A DNA stretch of 64,000 bases, taken from NCBI RefSeq assembly GCF_036588685.1, contig NC_086378.1, positions 36,805,578 to 36,869,577 of the forward strand, read 5' to 3'. Shown here in pieces: positions 44,901 to 54,845 of the stretch (position 1 is the stretch's first letter; every line of letters starts with the position of its first letter). The translations under genes were made by a program, and so were the position numbers. The stretch is from Mytilus trossulus. Its lineage: Eukaryota > Mollusca > Bivalvia > Mytilida > Mytilidae. The notes under the pieces were generated by a model. It was given only the letters and a program-made list of their open reading frames with translations, did not search any database and was not told the origin of the DNA.

Positions 44901-45867
44901 AATAAATTTCAAAACATCGATGATAAAAGTAATTTTTTTCTCTATAAAAAACTTAAAAAAGATTACAAATTAGAATATTATCTAAATACATCTAATTTTC
45001 AGATAAGGAGATTAATCACTAAATTTAGAATAAGTGATCACTCCCTCTTGATTGAAAAGGGGAGATATTTTAAAATCCCAAGAGAGGAACGTCTTTGCCA
45101 TAAATGTAAAATAATAGAGGATGAGAAACATTTTTTACTATATTGTGAGTATAATAAAACTCTAAGAAATGACTTTTCTCATCACATATGTGCAGAAAAT
45201 AATAACTTTAATAATTTAAATGAAGAAGAAAAAATTCATTACTTACTAAATCCATCATCGCCTTTACAAACAAATAAGTTAGCCGGGATCCTTCTTGAAA
45301 AAGTCATTAGAACTGAGGGCAGGGGACTCTTAACAACTTGTTTGTTGTTATAAATTTTAATGCTGTTCATATTTTGTGTGTTTAATATGTATGTATATAT
45401 GTTTATTGTGTTTATTGTATTAATATATGTTGGTCACAAACTGTAAAGTTTATATGCCAATAAAATATTTGATTTGATTTGATTTGTTAAAGTATATATA
45501 ACTTTCGAGTTGGTTAATCATTATGGTTTAAATTTGTTTCACCGAGCTAGATTACCATGCACGTACAAAACTATAATTTTGAAACAAAACGCATCGTATT
45601 TATACTCCTAGCTTCAACTTATTTATTTCAGGTGCTCCATATGGAAATTACTGGGTAGTTGACACAGACTACAAAACATATACTCTTATTTATTCCTGTT
45701 CGGAAGTAGTCGATGTACATTTTGAATTCGCATGGATACTGGCAAGGGAGAAATCCATAACAGAAGAAATTAAGACTAAGCTTTTCCAAGAACTCGAAGA
45801 TTTCAAAGTCGACGCTAAAAATTTCATGAAAACCGACCAAACAGCATCATATTGTGAGGACAAGTGA
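35963..45867 (+). CDS. Apolipoprotein D-like lipocalin, paralogue 2
   Basis: Coding exons 35963-36085, 37356-37483, 37812-37897 and 45632-45867 give 573 nt and 190 aa. Exons 2 and 3 are 128 and 86 nt, as in paralogue 1, with phases again 0, 2, 1. The third donor is GTTTGT, weaker than the others. A signal peptide ends about residue 20 (THA). Landmarks are GIGKCP, YLGDWYEIYKFKA, VVDTDYKTYTLIYSC and FEFAWILAREK. Cysteines 28, 62, 135 and 187 keep the ApoD disulfide pattern; the Asn sites of paralogue 1 near the C-terminus are gone. The probable role is a secreted small-ligand carrier. The last intron is 7.7 kb, against 563 bp in paralogue 1, and holds a TIR element and a LINE in sense orientation. 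Confidence 0.92.
36285..36500 (-). repeat. Family A dispersed repeat, reverse copy
   Basis: TTTCTCGTATTTCGTTTTTT, CTTTAAAGCTTGCTGTTCAG and TTGTCTCATACGACATCTTC, in intron 1 of lipocalin 2. Confidence 0.82.
36570..36690 (-). repeat. Family A dispersed repeat, second subtype, reverse fragment
   Basis: GTCGGGGCCTATTATAGCTT, CCATACGGTATGGGTTTTTC, TTGCTCACATCCACTTCGTT and CATCATACCACATTTC. Confidence 0.8.
36745..36910 (-). repeat. Dispersed repeat fragment
   Basis: TGCCTGTACCAAGTTAGGAA, then CTTGCCATTTGATTGGGGAC and TTTTCCTTGGAGTTCAATAT; a shorter relative is at 28215-28300. Confidence 0.6.
37898..39389. other. Proximal part of lipocalin 2 intron 3
   Basis: AT-rich. A phrase (CAGTGATTTTTCCTTAAAAT near 38029 and CAGTGATTTCTTTATAATAA near 38386) recurs, suggesting an internal duplication. 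No gene. Confidence 0.4.
39390..40600. mobile_element. 1.2-kb TIR element with CCCCCGGGGG-type ends
   Basis: The left end runs TATATAGTCATTCTTCCCCC then ATGCCAGTTTTTCCCCCGGG. The right end is the complement of the same order (CATGGGGGAAGAATGGCTAT then AGGACAC). Both ends also contain further TTTCCCC/GGGGAAA words. The middle carries a forward family A copy. No transposase is visible and no clear target duplication could be picked out, so the exact edges are uncertain by a few bases. Confidence 0.65.
39931..40340 (+). repeat. Family A dispersed repeat, long forward copy
   Basis: Reads GGAAGATGTGATATGAGTGA, AATGAGACAAATCTCCATCC, GGCCTTCAACACGGACCCTT, then a GAGAAACGAGAAACAC block, CTGACTTAGGTCAGGTGCAA and AACATCACAACATAGAAAAA. 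It is nested in the TIR element above. Confidence 0.88.
40601..41280. other. Intronic stretch, nothing recognised
   Basis: AT-rich, with no gene or element. Confidence 0.35.
41285..41500. repeat. Dispersed repeat F, fragment
   Basis: GATCAAATCATAGGAAACAT, ACTACCTTGACCAAAAACTT and a CGGACAGACGAACGAACGG block, shared with 54394-54845. Confidence 0.75.
41690..41935. repeat. Dispersed repeat F, head fragment
   Basis: ACAAGAATGTGTCCATAGAA, GGGTGCCCCACTCGCACTTT and AGTGGACAGTGAAATTGGG match the start of the copy at 54394. Confidence 0.75.
42040..42900 (+). pseudogene. LINE endonuclease-domain remnant
   Basis: The frame is open from about 42001, contains GDFNSRT, and is broken at 42346 by a 117-bp insertion carrying stops. 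It resumes in the same frame at GNTGFSTVDYAI (about 42469) with the SDH motif (YLSDHVQINL) that ends this endonuclease fold. It then hits a stop at 42898-42900 after an A-rich run (about 42860-42880), beyond which the sense continues one frame over. So the copy cannot make an intact polyprotein. Confidence 0.75.
42340..42468. mobile_element. 117-bp insertion inside the LINE
   Basis: TATATG is repeated on both sides (42340-42345 and 42463-42468). Removing the insert and one repeat restores the LINE frame exactly. The insert is AT-rich, ends in an A-rich stretch (AACACAAAAAAA) and has no similarity I recognise elsewhere in the window. Confidence 0.6.
42901..43140 (+). pseudogene. LINE linker region, frame-shifted
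   Basis: Carries the segment between endonuclease and reverse transcriptase in frame 2, entered from an A-run near 42870 and left at another A-run near 43120. Single-base slips in the A-runs explain both shifts. Confidence 0.6.
43127..45353 (+). pseudogene. LINE reverse transcriptase, long open frame
   Basis: More than 740 codons without a stop. In order: KSAGPDRIVNEILK and LHKKGDKLDPNNNRGISLIS (fingers), QFGFRENHRTADSI, CFIDLKKAFDSVWR (first catalytic Asp), GVKQGDTLSPTLFNVFINDI, LLFADDLLILSESKEG (catalytic FADD), then LNTNKTKSMIF and YSFLGM (thumb). A C-terminal CHKCKIIEDEKHFLLYC motif resembles the zinc-knuckle found after reverse transcriptase in some LINE groups. All catalytic residues are present. 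It is called a pseudogene only because the frame is disconnected from the endonuclease; an ATG at 43164 could start it alone. Confidence 0.88.
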
Positions 45868-45919
45868 AAATATTGAACTAGTGTAACAACATTACTGTGA
45901 CATAATGATATATAAATGA

Positions 45920-46023
45920 ATTAAAGAAATAATTACCATCCATAGTTTGCGAATATAGGAGAGAGAACTTCAAGAGTTGTAATACCTTGTGGTCTTATCA
46001 ATTTGATTCTCTAAACAAATAAA
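45920..46023 (+). promoter_or_regulatory. Polyadenylation region of lipocalin 2
   Basis: ATTAAA at 45920-45925 and AATAAA at 46018-46023, about 50 and 150 bases after the stop. Either could serve. Confidence 0.5.
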
Positions 46024-46736
46024 ATAATATTAAATCTTAAGCTTTCGAGTTATAGTTTCTTTAGTAGCTTTAAGCATTTTGATTTTGCTTGCAGTGGTTT
46101 TCAATGTCACAGTTTGGCTTAAATCATTTTTCTTTTCAAATTGAATTCAAATAACATCTTACAAATGGTGATGTGTAACGAATGTCTAAATAAATATTGA
46201 AGACAAAATAATCTCGTTCTGCAAGAAAACAAAAACGGCAATGTATTTATTTAGGATGCTCGCTGCATGGTCATGGCTATCTATATGTATTTGAAATGAT
46301 TGCTTAGAATACTTTTACTGACAGTGCGCCAGGATTTCATTCGATCTTATTTTGGCAATTCTGACTTTTTTACTTAATATAGCAATATAATATATATAAC
46401 TCCCATCTCTCTTTTAATAATTTCTATAAAAGCATATTTTTTTGTTCGGTTGTTGCTTCGTATCACGGTGCGAAGCTATTGCTCAGTTTTCATTTGATAT
46501 ACACGTGCCATCTTGAATTAAGTATTATTAACAACAGTAGGTTCTGATTTCTGAATGGTTGTTACATTGTAATTTGTGTGGCTTGAACGGGTCACTCAGG
46601 AAGAGGGAGGATTTCTACATTCAGATTGTCTGACAGCATGATATACAAGATCATATCGATACAAATGTTGCTTTTGGGACACATATGGTTGGATAAGCGT
46701 TGAAAAAACCTAGCTAACAAATCAACCCACACAAAA
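46024..46736. other. Non-coding stretch downstream of lipocalin 2
   Basis: No gene recognised. Confidence 0.35.
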
Positions 46737-47110
46737 GTATATAAATAATGGCAACAGTAGTATACATACCTCTGTCCGGGTAACATACTTAAAACCGAGG
46801 GAAACATGTCAACTATAAGAGGACGACAAAGGAACAATAGGAATACTGAAGGCCAACATACATTGAAACGCACTATTTGATATAAACTGCCATACTCCTT
46901 ACTTGATACAGGTATTTAAGAAAAAAAATGGTGGGTTGAACCTGGTGTTAGGGCTAATCAAACCTCCCGCTTATGTGGCAATGTTTTAAAAAAATATTGC
47001 TAAAATGACAACACTACGATAATTAAACATAGCACACGCACACACAAAAACACTCATCACAGTTAACGCTTTCTCAAATAAAAACAAAACAACTAACTCA
47101 AAACAAGGAC
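46737..47110 (+). repeat. Dispersed mussel repeat D
   Basis: TATATAAATAATGGCAACAG, TAGTATACATACCTCTGTCC, AAAACCGAGGGAAAC, then ACTTGATACAGGTATTTAAG, ATGGTGGGTTGAACCTGGTG and CAAACCTCCCGCTTATGTGG. These phrases are familiar from mytilid genomes. Confidence 0.65.
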
Positions 47111-47879
47111 TGATCTAACTCGAATAAGTCGGAGTCCTCTAGCCTTTAGCATATAGTTAATGTAGCAATCGTAGATTAATCGAAGATCGATTAAATAGAA
47201 ATAATGACATTATTCATTATTATAAGAAGCCAGTGATGTTAACTTTTGAAACTGAATACATGTTTAGGAAAGGATTTTAATTTCTTAAATAATTAAGACA
47301 TTAAAATGATATTATGTAAACCAAATACATAACAGATGAAGATAGCTAGCTGTTTCCCGCCAAATTTGTAAATGCTATATAGGTATAAATATTTAGCATA
47401 TGTATATCATTGTATATGTAGCAAAGTGTATTACACAGCCCAATGAGTACCAATTAACAACAGAACCCGATGCACGATGTTACACAAAACATATCTCGAC
47501 ACACTAATCCTATTAGATGTATATCGCGGTAATTGATTTACATGTGCACTTAAGGTTCATCATAACCATTTGGCAAACATGGCGGTGTTTATACCATGAA
47601 ATCAATTCGGAGAGAAGACAAACATGTACAGCAGGAAGAGTTTTGAGTCCTATTAGAACCTAAATATGTAAAAGTTAAATGCAAATGTGTTTGATCCATA
47701 AAATTTTAAGATTAAGGTATAAGTGAGTATGTGCAATACAAGTACAAAAAGATCATTCTTTCTATCATCGAAGAAGATGGTAAAATAGCGGACCTGATTT
47801 GTTTAGGTCATTCCCCACACGCAGTCAATTCAGATATCATATCTATTATTCCTCTAATTTCTATATTAACAGCCCCATA
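47111..47879. other. Non-coding stretch
   Basis: AT-rich. No gene or element recognised. Confidence 0.35.
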
Positions 47880-48160
47880 TTAAGGTGGTACCCAACACTT
47901 TCACTAAAATTAATTTGGCTCATTTAATTTTTATAAAAGTTTGTCAAAGTACTTACTTTGACCCTTTAACAAAAATATAAAAAAATCAAAACTTTTGAAC
48001 CAACCGTTTAGTCAGAAAAATTACACTGGTTATATAGCAGTTTGACAAACACCAATTTTGATCATTGAGAAGCTTATTATTCCTTTTACAACACAACATA
48101 ATTAAAACGTTTAGCTGACTTTACAGAGTTATCTCCCTGTAGTGTTAGGTACCACCTTAA
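47880..48160. mobile_element. piggyBac-type MITE, copy 2
   Basis: A 273-bp element between two perfect TTAA sites, with ends GGTGGTACCCAACAC and the complement of GTGTTAGGTACCACC. It is better preserved than copy 1 at 217-493 and aligns with it end to end. Confidence 0.88.
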
Positions 48161-50480
48161 TCCATATATAATGAAATTTAATGACCTGAGAGGAACAGAT
48201 CAAGAATTTTCCGGACTTCGTAAAATTTGTTGCACCTTTTGAAGGCTAGCAGAGCAAAACATCTAGGATAATTTTTTGCTAAGTGTCTGAAACACAAAAC
48301 GTATTTAAAAATTTCTTAAATTGAAATATATTAGCCTCTTGTCCAGCGCTCTAGCCTGTTTTATTTATATATAAATTTTTTTTTATATATAAACGTTTTC
48401 AATTGCACAGGTTTGTCTGTACTTAAAATAAATTGTTTGTGTGTAAACAAAGCCGTTTATGATGAACCTTAAATCTAGCGACATCGTCAACCTTATGGTA
48501 TGCTCCGTTGTGAAGATTGAATTTATTCCACATATCTGATCATATCTGCTATTTGCTGTACTTGGCCTATATAAATATGAATTACTAAGGTGTTATTACT
48601 GAACAAATCATCGTCCTTGATTAAATAAAGAACGAATTGATGCGCAAACAATGGCACGAGAAAGGCAAACATTTCCACATGTTAGACATATTGACTTGTA
48701 AATAAATGGCTAAGATGTATATATATGTATGTATGTTGTCAGGAAAATGATCACACTATTTTAGGTTAAAAAACAAACGAGTTCACAGGTCATTTACAAT
48801 TATACTAAAGGTTAGAAGGGTGTGTTTGTGGTTCCTTCTTTTCTATATTCTTAAAGATTTATAGCATTTGCTTTATTCTTTATTTATTTTGCCCCTTTTA
48901 CTGCATTTTTCTCAAATTTTATTTAATTTGCCCTTATTCTGCACTTTTGTACATTATAAGATATCATTCTGTAAACCCCATCCAGACCCTCGGGTAAGCA
49001 TGTCACAATTCCCGAGAGGGTTATACATTGAAGAAGCATTCTTTCATCCAGTTGCTTGAAAATCTGAACTGCTTACTATTGTTTAATAGTTTGGTAACAT
49101 TTGTTATCTTGTATTTTCTAGTCCAACCCGATGATTTCTTCGTTCATATAAAGGGTTATATACTGTACATTCATTTAATGATTAATCTTTGCACAACAAA
49201 GGCTTTTGCGTGTATTCGTCATAAAAAAAAACCTGTCCTAATATTTGTCACTGGACGTTAATTTAGTTATTATTTATTGAACAAATCTACATCAACTCTT
49301 TTCAATATTTTCAATAAATATTCCGACGTTGTTTTATTATCGTTTTGAAAGTCGTTTAAACATTTAAACAAAACTTGTTAAAATCTAACTACATGTAATT
49401 TAAAACCACAAGCGTTTTATATTACGTTTTAAACTCTTTTTTTTTTATATTTAAGTGGAAGAAAAGCTTGGAAAATTTGTATTACCCTAAGTAAAAAATG
49501 AAAGAAATGAAAGAAAAACGAAAGAAAGTAAAAAAATAACCTGGATCAACCAGTAATAGGCAAACAAACGCTGAATCAATAAGCTTAATTTTTGTATACA
49601 TAATGAGCAATATTAAAGTATTTTATTGGAGAGCTGTTGATCTTAATCAAGTGATCTCGTTAAATTATCGCGAGATCAATAGAAAAACAATCATCTGCAT
49701 ATGTCCCAAACTTTTCAAGCAGCTCTTCTTACTTCATGAGCAAAATCAATACGACACAACCTGCGTATTGTCTATGTATACCTGAGATCGATGAAACCGA
49801 TCGTTCATGTGTACATTAATTATTTATTTGTCACTGTGCAAATCTTGGAATTACTGGAAAAACGAAAATTGCCTTCGTTAAAGTGTTGATGCAAGTATCT
49901 TATCTGTGAGAACATGTGGCGTTTCAGGAGGCAGCTATATTACCAGACGCTTGGCCAATAGTAACGTGCGGCCATATATGGAGACCCGACCCGAGGAGTC
50001 AGATACTGTGTTATGTCCGACATTTTCGCATAATTTATTCACCCTGTCGATGATAATTTCGAATCATCTTATAGTATCTTTTCATTACTGAATATACTTA
50101 ATTCATAACAATTTTCGATAACAAAATAATGAAGGCTTCTAAAATGGCTACGCCTGCGCTACGACTTTGATTGAAAAATAACATGGCATAAGTAATTTGT
50201 CGAGATTCACTACGCCATCTTTTCTTGAAAGAGATACAGATTCAAGTGAGTGTTTATAAAAAAATATTACATCTGACGTATATCTTATGTAACAATGTGA
50301 TTTGACGATACGACAATCAGTCTGCTTTCTGGATTTAAGCTCCAACCACATAGCCATGAATCAATGTTAGGATGAAATTGTTGAACAATTATTATTCACC
50401 TGACTTTTTCTTAATTAACCTTAATTTACACCATTTCATTGATTTCTGTTTCTGACGAGTCTCATAGGATTATGTCAGCC
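48161..50480. other. Intergenic stretch upstream of junctophilin
   Basis: No gene supported. Contains a purine-rich run (about 49498-49535, GAAAGAAATGAAAG-like) and a short inverted repeat TGATCTCG...CGAGATCA at about 49651-49678. 50480-50607 is the likely junctophilin 5' UTR/promoter zone, with an AGCCATTTTGGA word near 50476. Confidence 0.4.
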
Positions 50481-50607
50481 ATTTTGGATAGAGAATGCCG
50501 GTGAATTATTTTCTTGGCGGATTTATGTGGATAATGTTATTTGTTTCTGTGAAAATACATATCTAGCTTGGAGTTTTACACCCTCCCTCCATGTGGGTAG
50601 CATCTAA

Positions 50608-51045
<438 letters not shown>

Positions 51046-51065
51046 TGAATGCCGTTTCGTCAGTA

Positions 51066-51066
51066 T

Positions 51067-51093
<27 letters not shown>
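51066..51093. repeat. (CA)n microsatellite
   Basis: About 14 AC dinucleotides, 75 bases into junctophilin intron 1. Confidence 0.9.
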
Positions 51094-51099
<6 letters not shown>

Positions 51100-53125
51100 T
51101 CTATAACTATATACCAATCGCGCAACATACTTATTTGTTTTTGTCACTGAGACAGTTTACCCTTAGTAATTGTCCACTTGACCTTTGGGAGAAGTTATAT
51201 ATGTTTAATATAATTTGATTTATCTTTGAGTTCAGCGTAATTTCGATCAGCTGTAAATGAGAAAATTAACAACAGATTAGAAGGAAATTTGAACACCATT
51301 GGTTGTTCTACAAATCAATGGTAAACATGTAATGTTTATAATCTAGTAATCATTAAAATCGATCCCAGTCCTATCAAAATGACATAATTGGACAGTGTGT
51401 TCTTTTAGCGGTCAAGGCTACTGCATTAAAATATTTAAACTTAAATGAAATTATGTAGCTCAAGGTCATTTTGACTTGGTACGATTTGAACAAAACAGAA
51501 TTTATATATAGTTGATTAGAATTAAACAAACTGTATGCATTGAAGTCAAAACATTCAAGTATGCTATATATTTATTTAAATATGTTAGGATTATCACTGT
51601 GTGTAACCATTTAACTAAACATGCTAAATGTAGACAACATCATTATTTTAATAGTTCATGCACTGCATGCTAAAACGAAAGAAAATACATACTAGTATAC
51701 AATAAGTCAACAGGGAGAAATTGTCTTCGAAGAAACTTAAGACTACGTCCAACAAACAAAGAGTAGAGAACAGGAGAAGAGTTTCGATGTTACTTCGAAA
51801 TTGTCCTTTACTCTGAGCCTTTACTACGTTTAAGTAGTCACTTATCTGATAATGTTGTATAAATGGGGAATATAGTCTAAGGGTACAATAAGACCAAGAA
51901 CAAGCAACAGTCAATAAAACACTGGTTTCAATTGCTAACATCCGATTTATTTCAACTTTGGTGGATAGTTGTCCCATTTGCAATCATAAGACAAACTCCT
52001 TATTTTTATCAGTACTATCAACAAAGGATAGAGTTTGAGGTACACGAAATTCAACAAATATTAGGTTAAAAGGTATATTGAGGCTAATTTATAGGGTTTG
52101 CCTATCAATGAATATGAACATTCTTAAACTTGAACCGTATCAATTTGGAACAGTCCGTTCATTTGACTAAAGATTTGCCCATATTATTTTAAAAAGACAT
52201 AAAGAACAAACATGTCATCTTTCAGATGTTAATGATTGTTCTTTCGGATGTCCATGATGGTTCTTTTGGATGAACACTAGTATATGAATTCACCTTATAT
52301 TGCATATATGATTAAATACACGTGACCTATATGCAGACCCTTCGGTCAATGTGTGCATATGCTCTGCTGATAGGGTGAACACAAAATATGTTTGCTAATA
52401 CTTAGGGCTACTTGAGGAAGAGCAATCACCATGGAACACATTATTTATTTTAATGTATTAAAGGTGTGCACTGTCCCTATTTTTATTATGGCACCCGATA
52501 CAGATAGTAAAATGAAATTGTATACACTCTCGGGGTCAAGGACGAACATTTTGAATAAGAATCACTTGGAAAGATTCGATACATTTGAACTTTCATATGA
52601 TTATGGTCAAGGCCAAGCAGACTTCGTGTGTCAAGATACAATAAAGGTTGATCAGAATCCATTGTCATATATCTTGATGGATATCTTTCATTTGATCTCA
52701 TTCAACAATGTTCAAGTCCGAGAAAATCCGAAGGACACTGACAGATCTTTTCAGTGATAATTCTAGGCTCATCAATTCGCGTTTGTTGCAATATTGATTC
52801 AAATTCAGCTTTCTGTAGGTTCAGAGGAATTATTAACGAAAGTCTTATTTTCTGCCTCTCATTGACTTAAAAGTCAAAGAAAATTGTCAATGATCATTAC
52901 TAATTCAATTCCAAGAATGAATATCGACAAAAAGTGCATACGACTAAACACTAAGCGATTTTGTTTTCATGCATTAACCTTTTTTTACTGTACTCATTCA
53001 ATAAAGGCCTCCTCAAAAACCGCTTTTATTCGGCCCAAACCGAATACATTTTTAATTTGGTTGTCTTGTTGCTGGATACAACTGTTAATGCGATAGTTTT
53101 TTTGAGAATTTACAGATGCTTCAAA
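51094..53125. other. Junctophilin intron 1, proximal part
   Basis: No exon recognised. A 108-codon plus-strand frame at 52431-52757 has no recognisable domain and no splice support. Confidence 0.4.
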
Positions 53126-53127
53126 AA

Positions 53128-54082
53128 GACGAAAATATACGGTATGGGTTGTCTTCTAGTAATAAAAGCCGAAAATATACGGTATGGGTTGTCTCCTAGT
53201 AATAAAAGCGTCTCCTAGTAATGAAAGCGTCTCCTAGTAATAAAAGCCGAAATTATACGGTATGGGTTGTCTCCTAGTAATGAAAGCCGAAAATTACGGT
53301 ATGGGTTGTCTCCTAGTAATGAAAGCCGAAAATATACGGTATGGGTTGTCTCCTAGTAATGAAAGCCGAAAATATACGGTATGAGTTGTCTCCTAGTAAT
53401 AAAAGCCGAAAATATACTGTATGGGTTGTCTCCTAGTAATGAAAGCCGAAAATATACGGTATGGGCTGTCTACTAGTAATAAAAGCCGAACATTTACGGT
53501 ATGGGTTGTCTCCTTGTGTTATCTCCTAGTAATAAAAGCCGAAAATATACGGTATGGGTTGTCTCCTAGTAATAAAAGCCGAAAATATACGATATGGGTT
53601 GTCTCCTAGTAATAAAAGCTGTCTCCTAGTAATAAAAGTCGAAAATATACGGTATGGGTTGTCTCCTAGTAATAAAAGCCGAAAATATAAGGTAGGGGTT
53701 GTCTCCTAGTAATAAAAGCCGAAAACATACGGTATGGTTTGTCTCCTAGTAATAAAAGCCGAAAGCATACGGTATGGTTTGTCTTCTAGTAATAAAAGCC
53801 GAAAATATACGGTATGGGTTGTCTCCTAGTAATAAAAGCTTAAAATATACGGTATTGGTTGTCTCCTAGTAATGAAAGTGGAAAATATACGGTATGTGTT
53901 GTCTCCTAGTAATGAAAGCCGAAAATATACGGTATGGGTTGTCTCCTAGTAATAAAAGCCGAAAATATACTGTACGGGTTGTCTCCTAGTAGTAAAAGCC
54001 GAAAATATACGGTATGGGTTGTCTACTAGTAATAAAAGCCGAAAATATACTGTATGGGTTGTCTCCTAGAATTAAAAGCCGT
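53128..54082. repeat. Minisatellite, 40-bp unit, about 24 copies
   Basis: The unit is GCCGAAAATATACGGTATGG plus GTTGTCTCCTAGTAATAAAA. Variants are single substitutions (CTG, AGG) and partial units, for example near 53213 and 53610. The right edge passes without a break into family A sequence (GCCGTACGATGGCC), and TACGGTATGGG itself is a family A phrase. Confidence 0.95.
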
Positions 54083-54185
54083 ACGATGGCCTTTCGTTGC
54101 TTATGTCCTCTTCATTTAACTATGATAGACAGTTGTCTCTTATATCATGTATATATGCAATCATGATATCACATCTTCTTTTTTA
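54070..54185 (-). repeat. Family A remnant bordering the minisatellite
   Basis: GCCGTACGATGGCCTTTCGT, ACAGTTGTCTCTTATATC and ATCATGATATCACATCTTCT follow the reverse-strand order of family A. Confidence 0.75.
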
Positions 54186-54393
54186 TTTTTTATAAGAATT
54201 TTATTATGAGGTCATGTATGATTTAAAAAAAAAATGTTCCATTAGAATTATGTATTGGCTCTTTTCTTATAAAAACTTCTATAATTCAACATGTTCAAGT
54301 GAACAAATTGAAGATCTAATGATTGTCATATATGCCCGAAGATAACTGAAAATGCTGTAGCTTTATTAGCCTAATTTACAAAAAAATAGTGTA

Positions 54394-54845
54394 AAACAAG
54401 AATGTGTTCATAGTACACGGATGCCCCACTTGCACTATCATGTTCTATTTTCAGTAGACCGTGAAATTGGGGTCAAAACTTTAATTTTGAATTATAATTA
54501 GAAAGATCATATCATAGGAAACATGTGTACTAAGTTTCAAGTTGATTGGACTTTAACTTCATCAAAAACTACCTTGACCAAAAACTTTAACCTGAACTTC
54601 ACACTATCATTTTCTATGTTAAGTGGACCATAAAATTGGGGTCAAAACTATAATTTGGCATTAAAATTAGAAAGATCATATCATGGGGAACATGTGTACT
54701 AAGTTTAAAGTTGATTGGACTTCAACTTCTTTAAAACTACCTTGACAAAAAACTTAAACCTGAAGCGAACGGACGCACAGACGGACGAACGGAGGCACAG
54801 ACCAGAACACATAATGCCCCTCTACTATCGTAGGGCATAACAAGG
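54394..54845. repeat. Dispersed repeat F, near-complete copy
   Basis: ACAAGAATGTGTTCATAGTA, GGATGCCCCACTTGCAC, then two tandem internal units each with GACC(G/A)T(G/A)AAATTGGGGTCAA, AAAGATCATATCAT(A/G)GG and TGTGTACTAAGTTT. The end is CGGACGCACAGACGGACGAA and TGCCCCTCTACTATCGTAGG. Fragments occur at 41285-41500 and 41690-41935. Confidence 0.85.

Larger units (their letters stand above)
42000..45486 (+). mobile_element. 5'-truncated LINE (non-LTR retrotransposon)
   Basis: Sense to lipocalin 2, in its intron 3. It keeps the C-terminal part of an apurinic-like endonuclease (IILIGDFNSRT, the catalytic G-D-F-N) and a complete reverse transcriptase, and ends with a CCAATAAAATATTTGATTTG-type 3' terminus with (GATTT)n repeats. 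The 5' part of the endonuclease and any ORF1 are missing, typical of incomplete reverse transcription. Its clade is not settled; the FADD catalytic box and the C-terminal CHKC...EDEKHFLLYC zinc-knuckle-like motif would suit the CR1/L2/I range. The left edge is approximate. Confidence 0.88.

Noticed and set aside
42000-45486. Possibility that the reverse transcriptase is viral or from an LTR element
   Set aside because: There are no LTRs, protease, integrase or envelope; the endonuclease and (GATTT)n 3' end mark a non-LTR LINE.
52431-52757. 108-codon frame that could be an exon in junctophilin intron 1
   Set aside because: No recognisable domain, no convincing acceptor and donor pair, and not a junctophilin segment.
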